Of a DNA stretch of 62,653 nt, positions 34,888 through 43,106 are shown one piece after another (the first letter of the stretch is position 1; each line of letters starts with the position of its first letter). The notes beneath the pieces are model-generated. The model was not told the DNA's origin. It was given only the letters and a program-made list of their open reading frames with translations, and ran no database searches. A program made the position numbers and the translations under genes. Source of the DNA: Fibrobacter succinogenes (GTDB lineage: Bacteria; Fibrobacterota; Fibrobacteria; Fibrobacterales; Fibrobacteraceae); contig CADBHQ010000005.1 of assembly GCA_902794535.1 (NCBI GenBank), positions 1-62,653 on the forward strand. The letters are read 5' to 3'.

Positions 34888-36606
34888 GTGGATAAACGTC
34901 GGAAAATATTGACTTGTATACTCGCCATTGCGTTGATTTTTATAATCAACATGGGTGTTGCGAATATTCTCAAGCAAGGCAAATGCGAATCCATCCTGAA
35001 TCTGGATGAAGGCTGGACGCTTATTTTCCATGGCGACACGACTGAAATTCCCTCTATCAAAGATTTTGCGTTTGAAGACCATAGCATAAAAAGAGGCGAT
35101 TCCGTTATCTTGAGGCGGCGACTCGGAACGAATTTTCCGGAAAACCCGGTGCTGCGTTTTGAAACCTACCATGCTTTTGTCGAAGCTTACCGTGAAAAAT
35201 CCTTGCTGTATTCAAGCGGCAAAAAAGATTTCACGGAAGGGAATATGGTTGGAAGCAGCCTCCATTTTGTGTATTTGGGTGTTGTTCTGTATAAGAACAA
35301 GATGTTTGAGCTCCGGTTCCATATGGCAGAAGACGATGCGTGGGATGCTTTGCCGATAATGGAGGTGTTGCCGGCTCGGTATGCTTATGGGGATTTCTTT
35401 GCTAGACATTCCATGCCTTTGGCTGTAGGGGTGTTTTCGCTTTTATTTGGGTCTTTATCCCTGTTCTGTTGCTTGGGCGCATTCTATTATAGAATGAAAT
35501 TTTTCCGTATCCTGATGACGGGGATACTTTCTTTTTGCTTGGGCTTGTGGACGATATGTTATACGAGGGTAATCCAAATCTTTTCGCTTGATTTTTCGTT
35601 CAATACTTGCCTAGAATATATATGCCTTTATTCGGCCCCAATTCCGTTGTGCTTGTTGTTGTTGCATATGCATTACAAAAAGATTAGTAATGTGCGCTGG
35701 TGGGGGTTGTTCGTTATTACTGCCGTAGGCATCGTTCTTCTTGTAACGACTACCATTTTGAATGGAACGCATATATTGCGTTTCCCCAGGACTTTGTGGG
35801 TGTACCATCTTTATGCGATGATCGGACTGGGCTATATGATTTGTACGGGAATTCTATATAACCGTCATTTCGATACCCCGGGTAAAATCCTTTTGGCCGG
35901 AGTCTCCGTATTCGGTGGCTTTGCGGTGATAGACCTTGTCCGTTTTTACGTGGCCAAGTATATACATATGGAACATTCCGTTCTCGAAATGACGTTGCTT
36001 CCGATTGGAACGTCTGCGTTTGTATTGCTGCTTGTGCTGAGTTATTTAGTTTATATATACCAGCTGCTTACGGAAAAGGCTGAAAAAGATGCCTTGTCGG
36101 AAATTGCTTACAAAGATGCACTCACCGGGCTATATAATCGAACCAAGTGCTTGCAGATTTTTGGAGTGCTCGATAAAGGCGATAGCGACTACGCCATTGT
36201 GAGTTTTGACATGAATGGCTTGAAACTCGTGAATGACAATCATGGTCACAGAGCTGGCGACAAGTTGATAAAGGCTTTTGCCGAAGTGCTTAAGGAAGCC
36301 TTTATGGGAATTGGTTCGGCTATTCGTGTCGGTGGCGATGAATTCTTGGTGATTGTGCGTAACGAACATGTCGAAGATGTAAAGGAATCCCTAGTGATGA
36401 TGGCGGACCTGCAGAAGGAACGTAGCGCGAAGTTGCCGATTCCGCTGGAAGTAGCTTATGGCATTGCCTATAGGCATGAACTTTCAAAGGGCATGGCTGG
36501 CTCCGAGGTTCGCAAACTGGCCGGAACGGAAGACGTATACCATTTGGCCGATGAGCGTATGTACGCCATGAAAGCGTCAATGAAATCGGATTTGGTAAGG
36601 AAGTAG
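34888..36606 (+). CDS. Membrane diguanylate cyclase (GGDEF), copy 1
   Basis: A 572-residue protein. An N-terminal helix (about 8-27) precedes an extracytoplasmic sensor region (about 30-175), about seven membrane helices (about 178-395) and a C-terminal GGDEF domain. LTGLYNR and the catalytic RVGGDEF are intact, so it should make c-di-GMP from two GTP. The inhibitory I-site RxxD upstream of GGDEF is absent (FMGI instead). The architecture resembles 7TMR-DISM sensors. The start is GTG with GAGG upstream. A paralogue with the same architecture lies at 38209-39930. Confidence 0.9.
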   Translation: MDKRRKILTCILAIALIFIINMGVANILKQGKCESILNLDEGWTLIFHGDTTEIPSIKDFAFEDHSIKRGDSVILRRRLGTNFPENPVLRFETYHAFVEAYREKSLLYSSGKKDFTEGNMVGSSLHFVYLGVVLYKNKMFELRFHMAEDDAWDALPIMEVLPARYAYGDFFARHSMPLAVGVFSLLFGSLSLFCCLGAFYYRMKFFRILMTGILSFCLGLWTICYTRVIQIFSLDFSFNTCLEYICLYSAPIPLCLLLLHMHYKKISNVRWWGLFVITAVGIVLLVTTTILNGTHILRFPRTLWVYHLYAMIGLGYMICTGILYNRHFDTPGKILLAGVSVFGGFAVIDLVRFYVAKYIHMEHSVLEMTLLPIGTSAFVLLLVLSYLVYIYQLLTEKAEKDALSEIAYKDALTGLYNRTKCLQIFGVLDKGDSDYAIVSFDMNGLKLVNDNHGHRAGDKLIKAFAEVLKEAFMGIGSAIRVGGDEFLVIVRNEHVEDVKESLVMMADLQKERSAKLPIPLEVAYGIAYRHELSKGMAGSEVRKLAGTEDVYHLADERMYAMKASMKSDLVRK

Positions 36607-36632
36607 GATCGGGGATTTTTATATTAGGGTTT

Positions 36633-36872
36633 ATGACTAAACTCGATGAAATTCTCCAGTCCCTTGATGCCTCCAACCACGATCTCGTGGAAATGCTCCC
36701 GGCAAATTTGAATCATAAAATGGTGCAGAAGGCTCGCCTCGGCAAAAAGCCTGTGCCCAAGCATACCCAAGACCTCATTTTGCAGGCCGTTAACGCCCTT
36801 TTGCGCGAAAAAGCGGTTACCGAAGACAAAAAGGTGAAGCAGTACAAGCGCGTCGAAATATTCGGGGAATAA
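36633..36872 (+). CDS. Small hypothetical protein, possible helix-turn-helix
   Basis: A 79-residue basic protein. The middle (LNHKMVQKARLGKKPVPKH, then TQDLILQAVNALL) reads like a Cro/CI-type helix-turn-helix, where QKARLGKKPVPKHTQ would span the recognition helix and the turn after it. The C-terminus is Lys-rich. The gene fits tightly between the cyclase and thyA (20-26 base gaps), which supports it being real. Function unknown. Confidence 0.6.
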   Translation: MTKLDEILQSLDASNHDLVEMLPANLNHKMVQKARLGKKPVPKHTQDLILQAVNALLREKAVTEDKKVKQYKRVEIFGE

Positions 36873-36891
36873 CTTTTATTAAATTACTCAT

Positions 36892-37704
36892 ATGCAACAA
36901 TATTTAGACTTGCTCAAGGATATTTTGGAAAATGGGGTGGACCGTTCTGACCGTACGGGAACGGGAACGCGCTCTGTTTTTGGCCGCCAGTGCCGTTATG
37001 ATTTGTCCAAGGGATTCCCTTGTTTGACTACGAAAAAGCTTCATTTGCGTTCGATTATCCATGAATTGTTGTGGTTCTTGAAGGGTGATACGAACATTAA
37101 GTACTTGCATGACAACAAGGTGACCATTTGGGACGAATGGGCCGATGAAAACGGCGACCTGGGTCCGGTTTACGGTCACCAGTGGCGCAGCTGGCCGACC
37201 CCTGATGGTGGACATATCGACCAGATTCAGAATTTGATTAACAGCCTCAAGAACAATCCGGATTCTCGTCGCCATTTGGTATGCGCCTGGAACGTTGCCG
37301 AAGTCGACAAGATGGCCTTGCCGCCTTGCCACTGCCTGTTCCAATTTTATGTGGGCGGTGTAGGTGCCTCTGGCAAGCGTAAACTGAGCTGCCAGCTGTA
37401 CCAGCGCAGTGCCGATACGTTCCTCGGGGTGCCGTTCAATATCGCTTCTTATGCGCTGTTGACTTTGATGCTTGCACAGGTCTGCGATTATGAACCGGGT
37501 GAATTCATTCATACCTTGGGCGACACGCACCTGTATTCGAATCATTTTGAACAGGCCCGCGAACAGCTGACGCGCACGCCGCGCAAGTTGCCGACCATGA
37601 AGTTGAATCCTGCCATCAAGGATCTTTTTGAATTCAAGTTCGAAGATTTTGAACTGGTCGATTACGACCCGTGGCCGACGATTAAAGCTCCGATTGCGGT
37701 GTAA
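36892..37704 (+). CDS. thyA: Thymidylate synthase ThyA
   Basis: Makes dTMP from dUMP using methylene-tetrahydrofolate, releasing dihydrofolate. The 270 residues carry the catalytic Cys146 in [12 protein letters not shown], the N-terminal [11 protein letters not shown] and the dUMP-binding [12 protein letters not shown]. Length is close to E. coli (264). It is followed 18 bases later by folA, which regenerates tetrahydrofolate, the common functional pairing. Confidence 0.97.
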   Translation: MQQYLDLLKDILENGVDRSDRTGTGTRSVFGRQCRYDLSKGFPCLTTKKLHLRSIIHELLWFLKGDTNIKYLHDNKVTIWDEWADENGDLGPVYGHQWRSWPTPDGGHIDQIQNLINSLKNNPDSRRHLVCAWNVAEVDKMALPPCHCLFQFYVGGVGASGKRKLSCQLYQRSADTFLGVPFNIASYALLTLMLAQVCDYEPGEFIHTLGDTHLYSNHFEQAREQLTRTPRKLPTMKLNPAIKDLFEFKFEDFELVDYDPWPTIKAPIAV

Positions 37705-37722
37705 TCGAAGGGGGAGGCAAAG

Positions 37723-38208
37723 ATGCTGATTTCTGCAATTGTTGCAATTTCTCAGAATAATGTGATCGGTCGCGACGGTCACTTGCCTTGGCATTTGTCC
37801 GCTGACCTCAAGCGTTTTAAGACGATTACGACTGGGCATTCTATTGTTCTTGGTCGCAAGAATTATGACGATATCGGACGCCCGCTTCCGAATCGCACGA
37901 ATTACGTGCTTACGCGCAATCCTGCATTCGAAGCTCCGGGCTGCGTTGTCTGTAGCAATCTTTCGCAGGCGATAGAATCTGCTCGCGCCGCCCATGAAAC
38001 AGAATGCTTTATTATTGGCGGCGCGGCGGTTTACCGCGAAGCCATGCCCCTAGTGCAAAAGCTTTATGTGACTCGCGTGCTGGCCGATGTAGACGGCGAT
38101 GTGCTGTTCCCGGAATGGGGCGATGGCTGGCACAAGGTAAGCGAAGAACGCTTTGAAGCCGACGAAAAGAACGATTATCCGACCACATTTGAAGTCTGGG
38201 AACGCTAA
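37723..38208 (+). CDS. folA: Dihydrofolate reductase FolA
   Basis: NADPH-dependent reduction of dihydrofolate to tetrahydrofolate. The 161 residues show VAISQNNVIGRDGHLPWHLSADLKRFK (substrate and Met20-loop region; the catalytic acid is in the DLKRF helix), GHSIVLGRKNYDDIG and FIIGGAAVYREAMP. It sits directly after thyA in one operon. The second cyclase gene begins at the base after its stop. Confidence 0.96.
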   Translation: MLISAIVAISQNNVIGRDGHLPWHLSADLKRFKTITTGHSIVLGRKNYDDIGRPLPNRTNYVLTRNPAFEAPGCVVCSNLSQAIESARAAHETECFIIGGAAVYREAMPLVQKLYVTRVLADVDGDVLFPEWGDGWHKVSEERFEADEKNDYPTTFEVWER

Positions 38209-39930
38209 TTGGTAGACCCTGTAAAAATTCACAAGCAGTATATATTTGTGACGTCGGTTTTCGTCGTCGCGATACTATTATTGTTTGTCATTTTTATGGG
38301 TGCGGTGCGCTCCAATGGGGTTTCTCCGCAACAAGTTCGCTTTGATAAAGGCTGGACCGTTACATACAAAGGTGAAAAAACTCCGATTGTGTCTTTAAGG
38401 AACTTCACGTTCCCCAAGAGACTGATGGCTGGCGATACCCTTATATTGGAAGGTTCTGTTCCCGCAAATTCTCCAATTGCGCATCCGGTGTTTAGGTTTA
38501 AAACGATCCATTGCGCGGTTGAAGTCTTTGAAAACGGAAAGAGTTTGTATGAATATGGGAAAGATAGCGATTTCCCGGGAAGCGGCTACCATTATGTTTA
38601 CTTGGATCCAAGCGATGTCCAAAAACTGAAAGTAGTTCTTGTTGAAAAAGTCGACAATAGAATCGTTCACATTTCGAATTATTCGCTCTTGCCTGGGAAA
38701 TATGCCTTAAGCGATTATTCGTCGAGACATATTTTTGCTCTTGTCATCGGTATATTCCTGATTCTGTTTGGTGGAATTGCTGTTTTGATAGGATTTATCA
38801 TGCGGATTTACGGAGTCAATTATTTCCGTCTGCTGATGATTGGAGCCCTGTCGTTTACGTTTGGCGTCTGGACGATGTGCTATACGAAACTCATCCAGTT
38901 GGTGTCTTTCAATTTGACTTTCAACACGACGCTTGAGTATTTGTGTCTTTATTTCTCACCGCTTCCGTTTACGTTGTTGCTTTGGAATATGCAGCGTATG
39001 CATCTCGGTCGCCAGAAAACCCTGGTGATGAAGTTCTTGGTGGGCTACGAAATTGCTTTCTTGTTTGTGACTTCGTACCTTCATTTTTCGGGCCTGTGCG
39101 ATTTCCCGAAAACCTTGGTGTTTTTCCATGCCTCGGTATTTGCAGGCTTGATTTACTTTGTTTTTGCCGGCATTCTCTACAACAAGAAAATGGATATATC
39201 CGGAAAGCTTCTTACGCGAGGGGTGCTGTTCTTTGCGATATTTGTTGTTCTGGATTTGATTCGCTTTAATATTGCCCGCTTTGTGTCAGTAGATATTCCT
39301 TTGTTGGATTCAACTTGGACGCCTGTTGGTATGCTTGGCTTTGTGCTTTTGCTTGTCCAAAGCTATATCGTGTACCTGATTTACATTCTGGAAGATCGTG
39401 CCGAAAAGGGTATTTTAGCGACTATGGCGTTCTTGGATGCTTTGACGGGACTTTATAACCGAGCCAAGTGCCAGCAAATTTTTGAAATTCTCGACAAGAA
39501 TTTTGGCGATTATGCCATTGTCAGTATTGATATGAATGGTCTTAAGGCCGTGAATGACAAGTATGGCCATAACGAAGGCGATAAACTCATTAAAGCGTTT
39601 GCCGAGGTCTTTAAAGAAGCTTTTGCTGGAATTGGAACTGCCATTCGTGTGGGTGGTGATGAATTCATGGCTATTGTTCGTAGCGAACATGTGGCCGATG
39701 TTTCGGATGCGATTACTAAAATGAAAGATCTTCAGAGTGCTCGTAGCGAAGAACTGCCTGAACCTTTGAATTCGGCGTATGGCGTTGCCTATAAGCATGA
39801 ATTCTTGAAAAACGGGTTTAGCATTGTTGAAGAAAACCGTATTGAGGCCGAAAAAGTCTATCATTTGGCCGATGAACGCATGTATGCCATGAAAGCTTCG
39901 ATGAAGTCGAAATTGGCACGGAAAGAATAG
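38209..39930 (+). CDS. Membrane diguanylate cyclase (GGDEF), copy 2
   Basis: A 573-residue paralogue of the protein at 34888-36606, with the same order: N-terminal helix, extracytoplasmic region, about seven membrane helices, GGDEF with LTGLYNR and RVGGDEF, no I-site, and near-identical C-terminus (YHLADERMYAMKASMKS). The start is uncertain: TTG at 38209 directly abuts the folA stop and has only a weak GGGAA upstream. The pair probably arose by duplication and then diverged in the sensor region. Confidence 0.88.
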   Translation: MVDPVKIHKQYIFVTSVFVVAILLLFVIFMGAVRSNGVSPQQVRFDKGWTVTYKGEKTPIVSLRNFTFPKRLMAGDTLILEGSVPANSPIAHPVFRFKTIHCAVEVFENGKSLYEYGKDSDFPGSGYHYVYLDPSDVQKLKVVLVEKVDNRIVHISNYSLLPGKYALSDYSSRHIFALVIGIFLILFGGIAVLIGFIMRIYGVNYFRLLMIGALSFTFGVWTMCYTKLIQLVSFNLTFNTTLEYLCLYFSPLPFTLLLWNMQRMHLGRQKTLVMKFLVGYEIAFLFVTSYLHFSGLCDFPKTLVFFHASVFAGLIYFVFAGILYNKKMDISGKLLTRGVLFFAIFVVLDLIRFNIARFVSVDIPLLDSTWTPVGMLGFVLLLVQSYIVYLIYILEDRAEKGILATMAFLDALTGLYNRAKCQQIFEILDKNFGDYAIVSIDMNGLKAVNDKYGHNEGDKLIKAFAEVFKEAFAGIGTAIRVGGDEFMAIVRSEHVADVSDAITKMKDLQSARSEELPEPLNSAYGVAYKHEFLKNGFSIVEENRIEAEKVYHLADERMYAMKASMKSKLARKE

Positions 39931-39994
39931 TTTTTTTTGATATTTTCTATCCTCTTTCGATTCCCGTCTTTCGTCTTTAATATATATTAAAGAC

Positions 39995-41302
39995 ATGCTA
40001 GACTTTAACGTTTTTTATCGTTTGGCGGCTGCGATTGGCATTGGCCTGATTATTGGCCTGCAGCGCGAGCACACTTATTATGACCAGTCAGATAGACATC
40101 CGGCCGGTGTTCGTACTTTTACCCTTGTTGGGCTTGCGGGTGCCATGGCGGCACTCCTTTCGGACCAAATGGGTGGTGTAGCGCCTTTTATTACCGGATT
40201 TGTTGTTGTGGGCATGCTTTTGATGGCCATGCATGTGTCTTTTGCGATTGGTCACCGTAAGCAAGATGATTCTACTGCGGGTCATTTGCCCGGTGGCGAT
40301 GGCATTACCACAAGCGTTGCGGTTGTGATTGTGTATTTGCTCGGCGGTATTTGCTGGTACGGACGCTTGCTAGAATCTTGCGTGATTGTGGTAGTGATTC
40401 TCTGGGTGCTTTCGGCAAAGGAGCAGTTGCATACTTTTGCGCAAAAGCTTTCCAAAGAAGATATTTTGGCGACGGTCAAGTTTGCGGTGATTTCGGCTTT
40501 GATTTTGCCGTTCTTGCCGAACCAAGCTTACGGCCCTGCTGGGCTTGAGGTTTTGAACCCGCATACGATTTGGCTGTTCGTCGTATTCATTAGCGGTATT
40601 GGTTTTGTAGGCTATGTGCTCATTAAGCTTGTGGGCCCGGGCAAAGGCATTTGGCTTACGGGCTTGCTGGGAGGCCTTGCCAGCAGTACAGCGTTGACCT
40701 TGAATTTGGCCGGGCGCAGTCGTGAAAACGAGGATTACGCGTCTGACTTTACGCTTGGTATTGTGCTCAGTTGGGCGGTGATGTATGTGCGCCTATACCT
40801 GATTTGCATTTTCTTGAGTGGCGCACTTGCGGCACCGCTTGCTTTGCCGCTATTGTTGCCCGTGGTGCCTGCGCTTGGGTATGCGCTGTTCCTCAAGATT
40901 CGCGAGTTCCGTGACCACAAGCAAAAGTCTTCGGATTTTTCGAACCCGTTCAAACTTTTGCCGGCGATTAAGTTTGGCGTGATTTTTACCTGCGTGATGT
41001 TTATCGCCAATGCGGCACGCGTGTATTTGGGCGCCGGTGCGCTGTTGGCCTGTAGTTTTTTGGGAGGCGCCGCCGAAATGGATGCGGTGGCGTTCTCGGT
41101 AATCGATATGAACTTGAAGGCCGGACTCCCGGTGCGTGAACTGGTGCTGGCGTTGTTGTTTGCAAGCCTCGCCAATACAATCACGAAGGGGGGCTTGGTG
41201 TTTTTCTTGGGTGCAAAGGCGATGCGTCGTCCGATTTTGCCTGCTGTAATCTTGATTTGCTTGGTGACTGCAGGTTTGATTGGATATTATGCGGTCTTAT
41301 AA
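39995..41302 (+). CDS. MgtC/SapB-DUF4010 family membrane protein
   Basis: A 435-residue polytopic protein with about 11-12 helices. The N-terminal half has the MgtC hallmark (AAAIGIGLIIGLQREH, then GVRTFTLVGLAGAMAALL). The second half fits DUF4010 (GLLGGLASSTALTLNLAGRSRE, FLGGAAEMDAVAFSV). Function unproven; MgtC proteins are linked to Mg stress and F-type ATPase. thiD follows after 13 bases. Confidence 0.85.
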   Translation: MLDFNVFYRLAAAIGIGLIIGLQREHTYYDQSDRHPAGVRTFTLVGLAGAMAALLSDQMGGVAPFITGFVVVGMLLMAMHVSFAIGHRKQDDSTAGHLPGGDGITTSVAVVIVYLLGGICWYGRLLESCVIVVVILWVLSAKEQLHTFAQKLSKEDILATVKFAVISALILPFLPNQAYGPAGLEVLNPHTIWLFVVFISGIGFVGYVLIKLVGPGKGIWLTGLLGGLASSTALTLNLAGRSRENEDYASDFTLGIVLSWAVMYVRLYLICIFLSGALAAPLALPLLLPVVPALGYALFLKIREFRDHKQKSSDFSNPFKLLPAIKFGVIFTCVMFIANAARVYLGAGALLACSFLGGAAEMDAVAFSVIDMNLKAGLPVRELVLALLFASLANTITKGGLVFFLGAKAMRRPILPAVILICLVTAGLIGYYAVL

Positions 41303-41315
41303 AAAAGGATAGGGT

Positions 41316-42059
41316 ATGGGTGAAAAACTGATTCACGCTTTGACGGTAGCGGGCTTTGACGGCTCTGCCGGAGCGGGCTTTATCTCGGACATCAAGACAA
41401 TGGCTCATTTTGGTGTGTATGGCCAAGCGGTCTGCACGGCGCTCACGCAACAGAATGAAGAAGAATTCGTAGCGCCCGGCTGGGTGATTTGGGACCGCAT
41501 CGAAGCTCAGCTTGAAACGCTCTTTAAAAAGCATAAGTTCAAGTATGTGAAAATCGGGCTTGTGGAAAAGGCCCGCACCTTAAATCGCATTGTAGACTTC
41601 GTGCGTGCAAAGTCTCCGGATGCATTCATTGTATGGGACCCGATTGCAAGTGCAAGCGCTGGGTTCCACTTTATGCGCGATGCCGAAAAGTTCTTGCCGA
41701 TTATGAAGTCGATTGACTTGGTGACGCCGAACCAAGATGAATTTGCCTACTTGGGCCTGGGGCTTGCGGAATCCCGCGGACAAATCAAGATGGGCCGTGA
41801 CTTTGCCGTACTCTTGAAAGGAGGCCATGCCCGCGGCAAGGAATCGATCGATACCTTGTGGTATAACGAAGAACAGTTCAAGTTTATTAGCCCGCGGCTC
41901 CCCGGCAAAGGCAAGCACGGCACCGGCTGCGTGCTCAGCTCTGCAATCCTTGCAAACGTGGCCCTTGGCAAAGACGTTCCCACCGCCTGCGAAATTGCCA
42001 AGCAGTACATGAACGAATACCTGCAAACCGGCGAAGGCCGCTTAGGGTTTTTAGTTTAA
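41316..42059 (+). CDS. thiD: Hydroxymethylpyrimidine/phosphomethylpyrimidine kinase ThiD-like
   Basis: A 247-residue ribokinase-fold kinase that phosphorylates HMP (and HMP-P) for thiamin synthesis. It shows the N-terminal AGFDGSAGAGFISDIKTM (family: AGSDxSGGAGIQADLKT), LVTPNQDEFAYL and the catalytic GTGC loop (KHGTGCVLSSAI). The Asp-Gly in place of Asp-Ser/Pro near the start is mildly unusual, and a related pyridoxal or sugar kinase cannot be excluded. No other thi gene is close. Confidence 0.85.
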   Translation: MGEKLIHALTVAGFDGSAGAGFISDIKTMAHFGVYGQAVCTALTQQNEEEFVAPGWVIWDRIEAQLETLFKKHKFKYVKIGLVEKARTLNRIVDFVRAKSPDAFIVWDPIASASAGFHFMRDAEKFLPIMKSIDLVTPNQDEFAYLGLGLAESRGQIKMGRDFAVLLKGGHARGKESIDTLWYNEEQFKFISPRLPGKGKHGTGCVLSSAILANVALGKDVPTACEIAKQYMNEYLQTGEGRLGFLV

Positions 42060-42076
42060 GCAAGATTCTTTTAAGG

Positions 42077-42110
42077 TGCCACACGGATTCGATTTTACTA
42101 ACGTAAAATC
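42077..42110 (+). repeat. Left inverted repeat and hairpin of the lipoprotein cassette
   Basis: The 16-bp repeat at 42077-42092 is followed by the hairpin GATTTTAC (42091-42098), loop TAAC, GTAAAATC (42103-42110). It lies in the 5' leader of the lipoprotein gene, 18 bases after the thiD stop. Confidence 0.8.
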
Positions 42111-42132
42111 TGTTTTATATGGGTTAGTATTT

Positions 42133-43017
42133 ATGGATAAAATTTCGATAGCGTTGGCGATATTCGCGTTAGGTTTGGTTGCCTGTGATGGTTCTGGTAC
42201 GAGTTCTACGGAACAGAATTCTGAATCTGAGTTGGAGTCTTCTGGCAGTAACTCTGCTGGTGTAGACTGTTTGGCTCTTATGGAAGGGTATACGGACTGG
42301 AATAGGGATGTTCCAAAAGAATGCCGTCTGAATCCTGAAATTAATTACGGTAACATGACTGATGCACGCGATGGCAAAATCTATAAGACAGTAAAGATTG
42401 GTGAGCAAACCTGGATGGCAGAGAACTTGAACTACGCTGACAGCGCAAAGACTGCGAGTTTGAAAGGCAAAAGCTGGTGCTACAATAATGCGGATAAAAA
42501 TTGCGATGTTACTGGGCGCCTGTACACTTGGGCTGCGGCAATCGACTCTGTCAAACTCGCTACTGATGTAGACCATCCGCAGAAATGCGGCCGCCTCGAG
42601 GAATGCGGCCTCGCTTTCGATTCGGATGGCTCAGCGACCTTAATCCAGGGTATTTGCCCGAGTGGTTGGCATTTGCCGAGCCCGAACGAATGGAAAGCCT
42701 TTTTCATGGCTGTGGGCGGTGAATCTACGGCAGGCAAGTTCCTCAAGTCGCAGACGGGGTGGATGTGGGAGTATAGCAACGGCAATTATAGTGACGGCAA
42801 TGGCACGGACGCCTTCGGCTTTTCTGCGTTGCCCGCTGGAGAAAGGAACGAAGATGGCTATTTTGAAAACGAAGGCTACTACGCGAAATTCTGGAGTTCT
42901 TTTGAAGACTTAAGCCTCGATGCGTACTTTGTGAAATTGTACTATAATCGCGAATCTGTGAACCTGAACTGCACTGATAAGTACAGCGCACTCTCTGTTC
43001 GTTGTGTAAAGGACTAA
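42133..43017 (+). CDS. Lipoprotein with Fibrobacter succinogenes major paralogous domain
   Basis: A 294-residue surface lipoprotein. The signal ends in lipobox LVAC (Cys18), followed by a Ser/Glu tether. The paralogous domain starts at DARDGKIYKTVKIGEQTWMAENLNY and contains WCYNN, GRLYTW, GICPSGWHLPSPNEWK, GFSALPAGER and a closing SVRCVKD. The fold is related to C-type-lectin-like/FGE-like surface proteins; function is unknown. The start is ATG 42133; a longer frame would begin before the left hairpin. The gene is exactly enclosed by inverted repeats. Confidence 0.9.
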   Translation: MDKISIALAIFALGLVACDGSGTSSTEQNSESELESSGSNSAGVDCLALMEGYTDWNRDVPKECRLNPEINYGNMTDARDGKIYKTVKIGEQTWMAENLNYADSAKTASLKGKSWCYNNADKNCDVTGRLYTWAAAIDSVKLATDVDHPQKCGRLEECGLAFDSDGSATLIQGICPSGWHLPSPNEWKAFFMAVGGESTAGKFLKSQTGWMWEYSNGNYSDGNGTDAFGFSALPAGERNEDGYFENEGYYAKFWSSFEDLSLDAYFVKLYYNRESVNLNCTDKYSALSVRCVKD

Positions 43018-43023
43018 AACGGT

Positions 43024-43057
43024 GAAATGCCGTTAGGCATTTCGAATCCGTGTGGCA
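43024..43057 (-). repeat. Right inverted repeat and hairpin of the lipoprotein cassette
   Basis: The hairpin GAAATGCC (43024-43031), loop GTTA, GGCATTTC (43036-43043) begins 6 bases after the lipoprotein stop and runs into the inverted 16-bp repeat at 43042-43057. On the minus strand its layout equals the left end, including the TAAC loop. Confidence 0.8.
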
Positions 43058-43060
43058 ACA

Positions 43061-43094
43061 AAAAAGGCACTCGGTTGAGTGCCTTAAATTTTTT
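43061..43094. terminator. Bidirectional terminator between lipoprotein and typA
   Basis: AAGGCACTC (43064-43072), loop GGTT, GAGTGCCTT (43077-43085), then AAATTTTTTA; As on the left serve the minus-strand typA. It sits just outside the right inverted repeat. Confidence 0.85.
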
Positions 43095-43106
43095 ATGAAG
43101 TAAGAA

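Larger units (their letters stand above)
42077..43057. repeat. 981-bp segment bounded by perfect 16-bp inverted repeats with terminal hairpins
   Basis: TGCCACACGGATTCGA at 42077-42092 recurs inverted at 43042-43057. Each repeat runs into a hairpin of the same design: GA-6 bases-TAAC-6 complementary bases-TC. The 6-base stems differ completely (TTTTAC versus AATGCC) but remain paired. The segment encloses exactly one gene, the paralogous-domain lipoprotein. No transposase and no target duplication are visible. Confidence 0.8.

Noticed and set aside
43024..43043. GTTAGGC resembles an integron attC core site
   Set aside because: There is no second core site in the right orientation, no spaced attC arms and no integrase. 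The hairpin has a simple 4-base loop.
43036..43057. TTCGAATCC in the right inverted repeat resembles a tRNA T-loop, suggesting a tRNA fragment or attachment site
   Set aside because: The bases on either side do not form a T-stem, there is no anticodon or D-arm nearby, and the repeat is inverted rather than direct.
42077..43057. Cassette as a standard IS element
   Set aside because: It contains no transposase and I saw no target-site duplication outside the inverted repeats.
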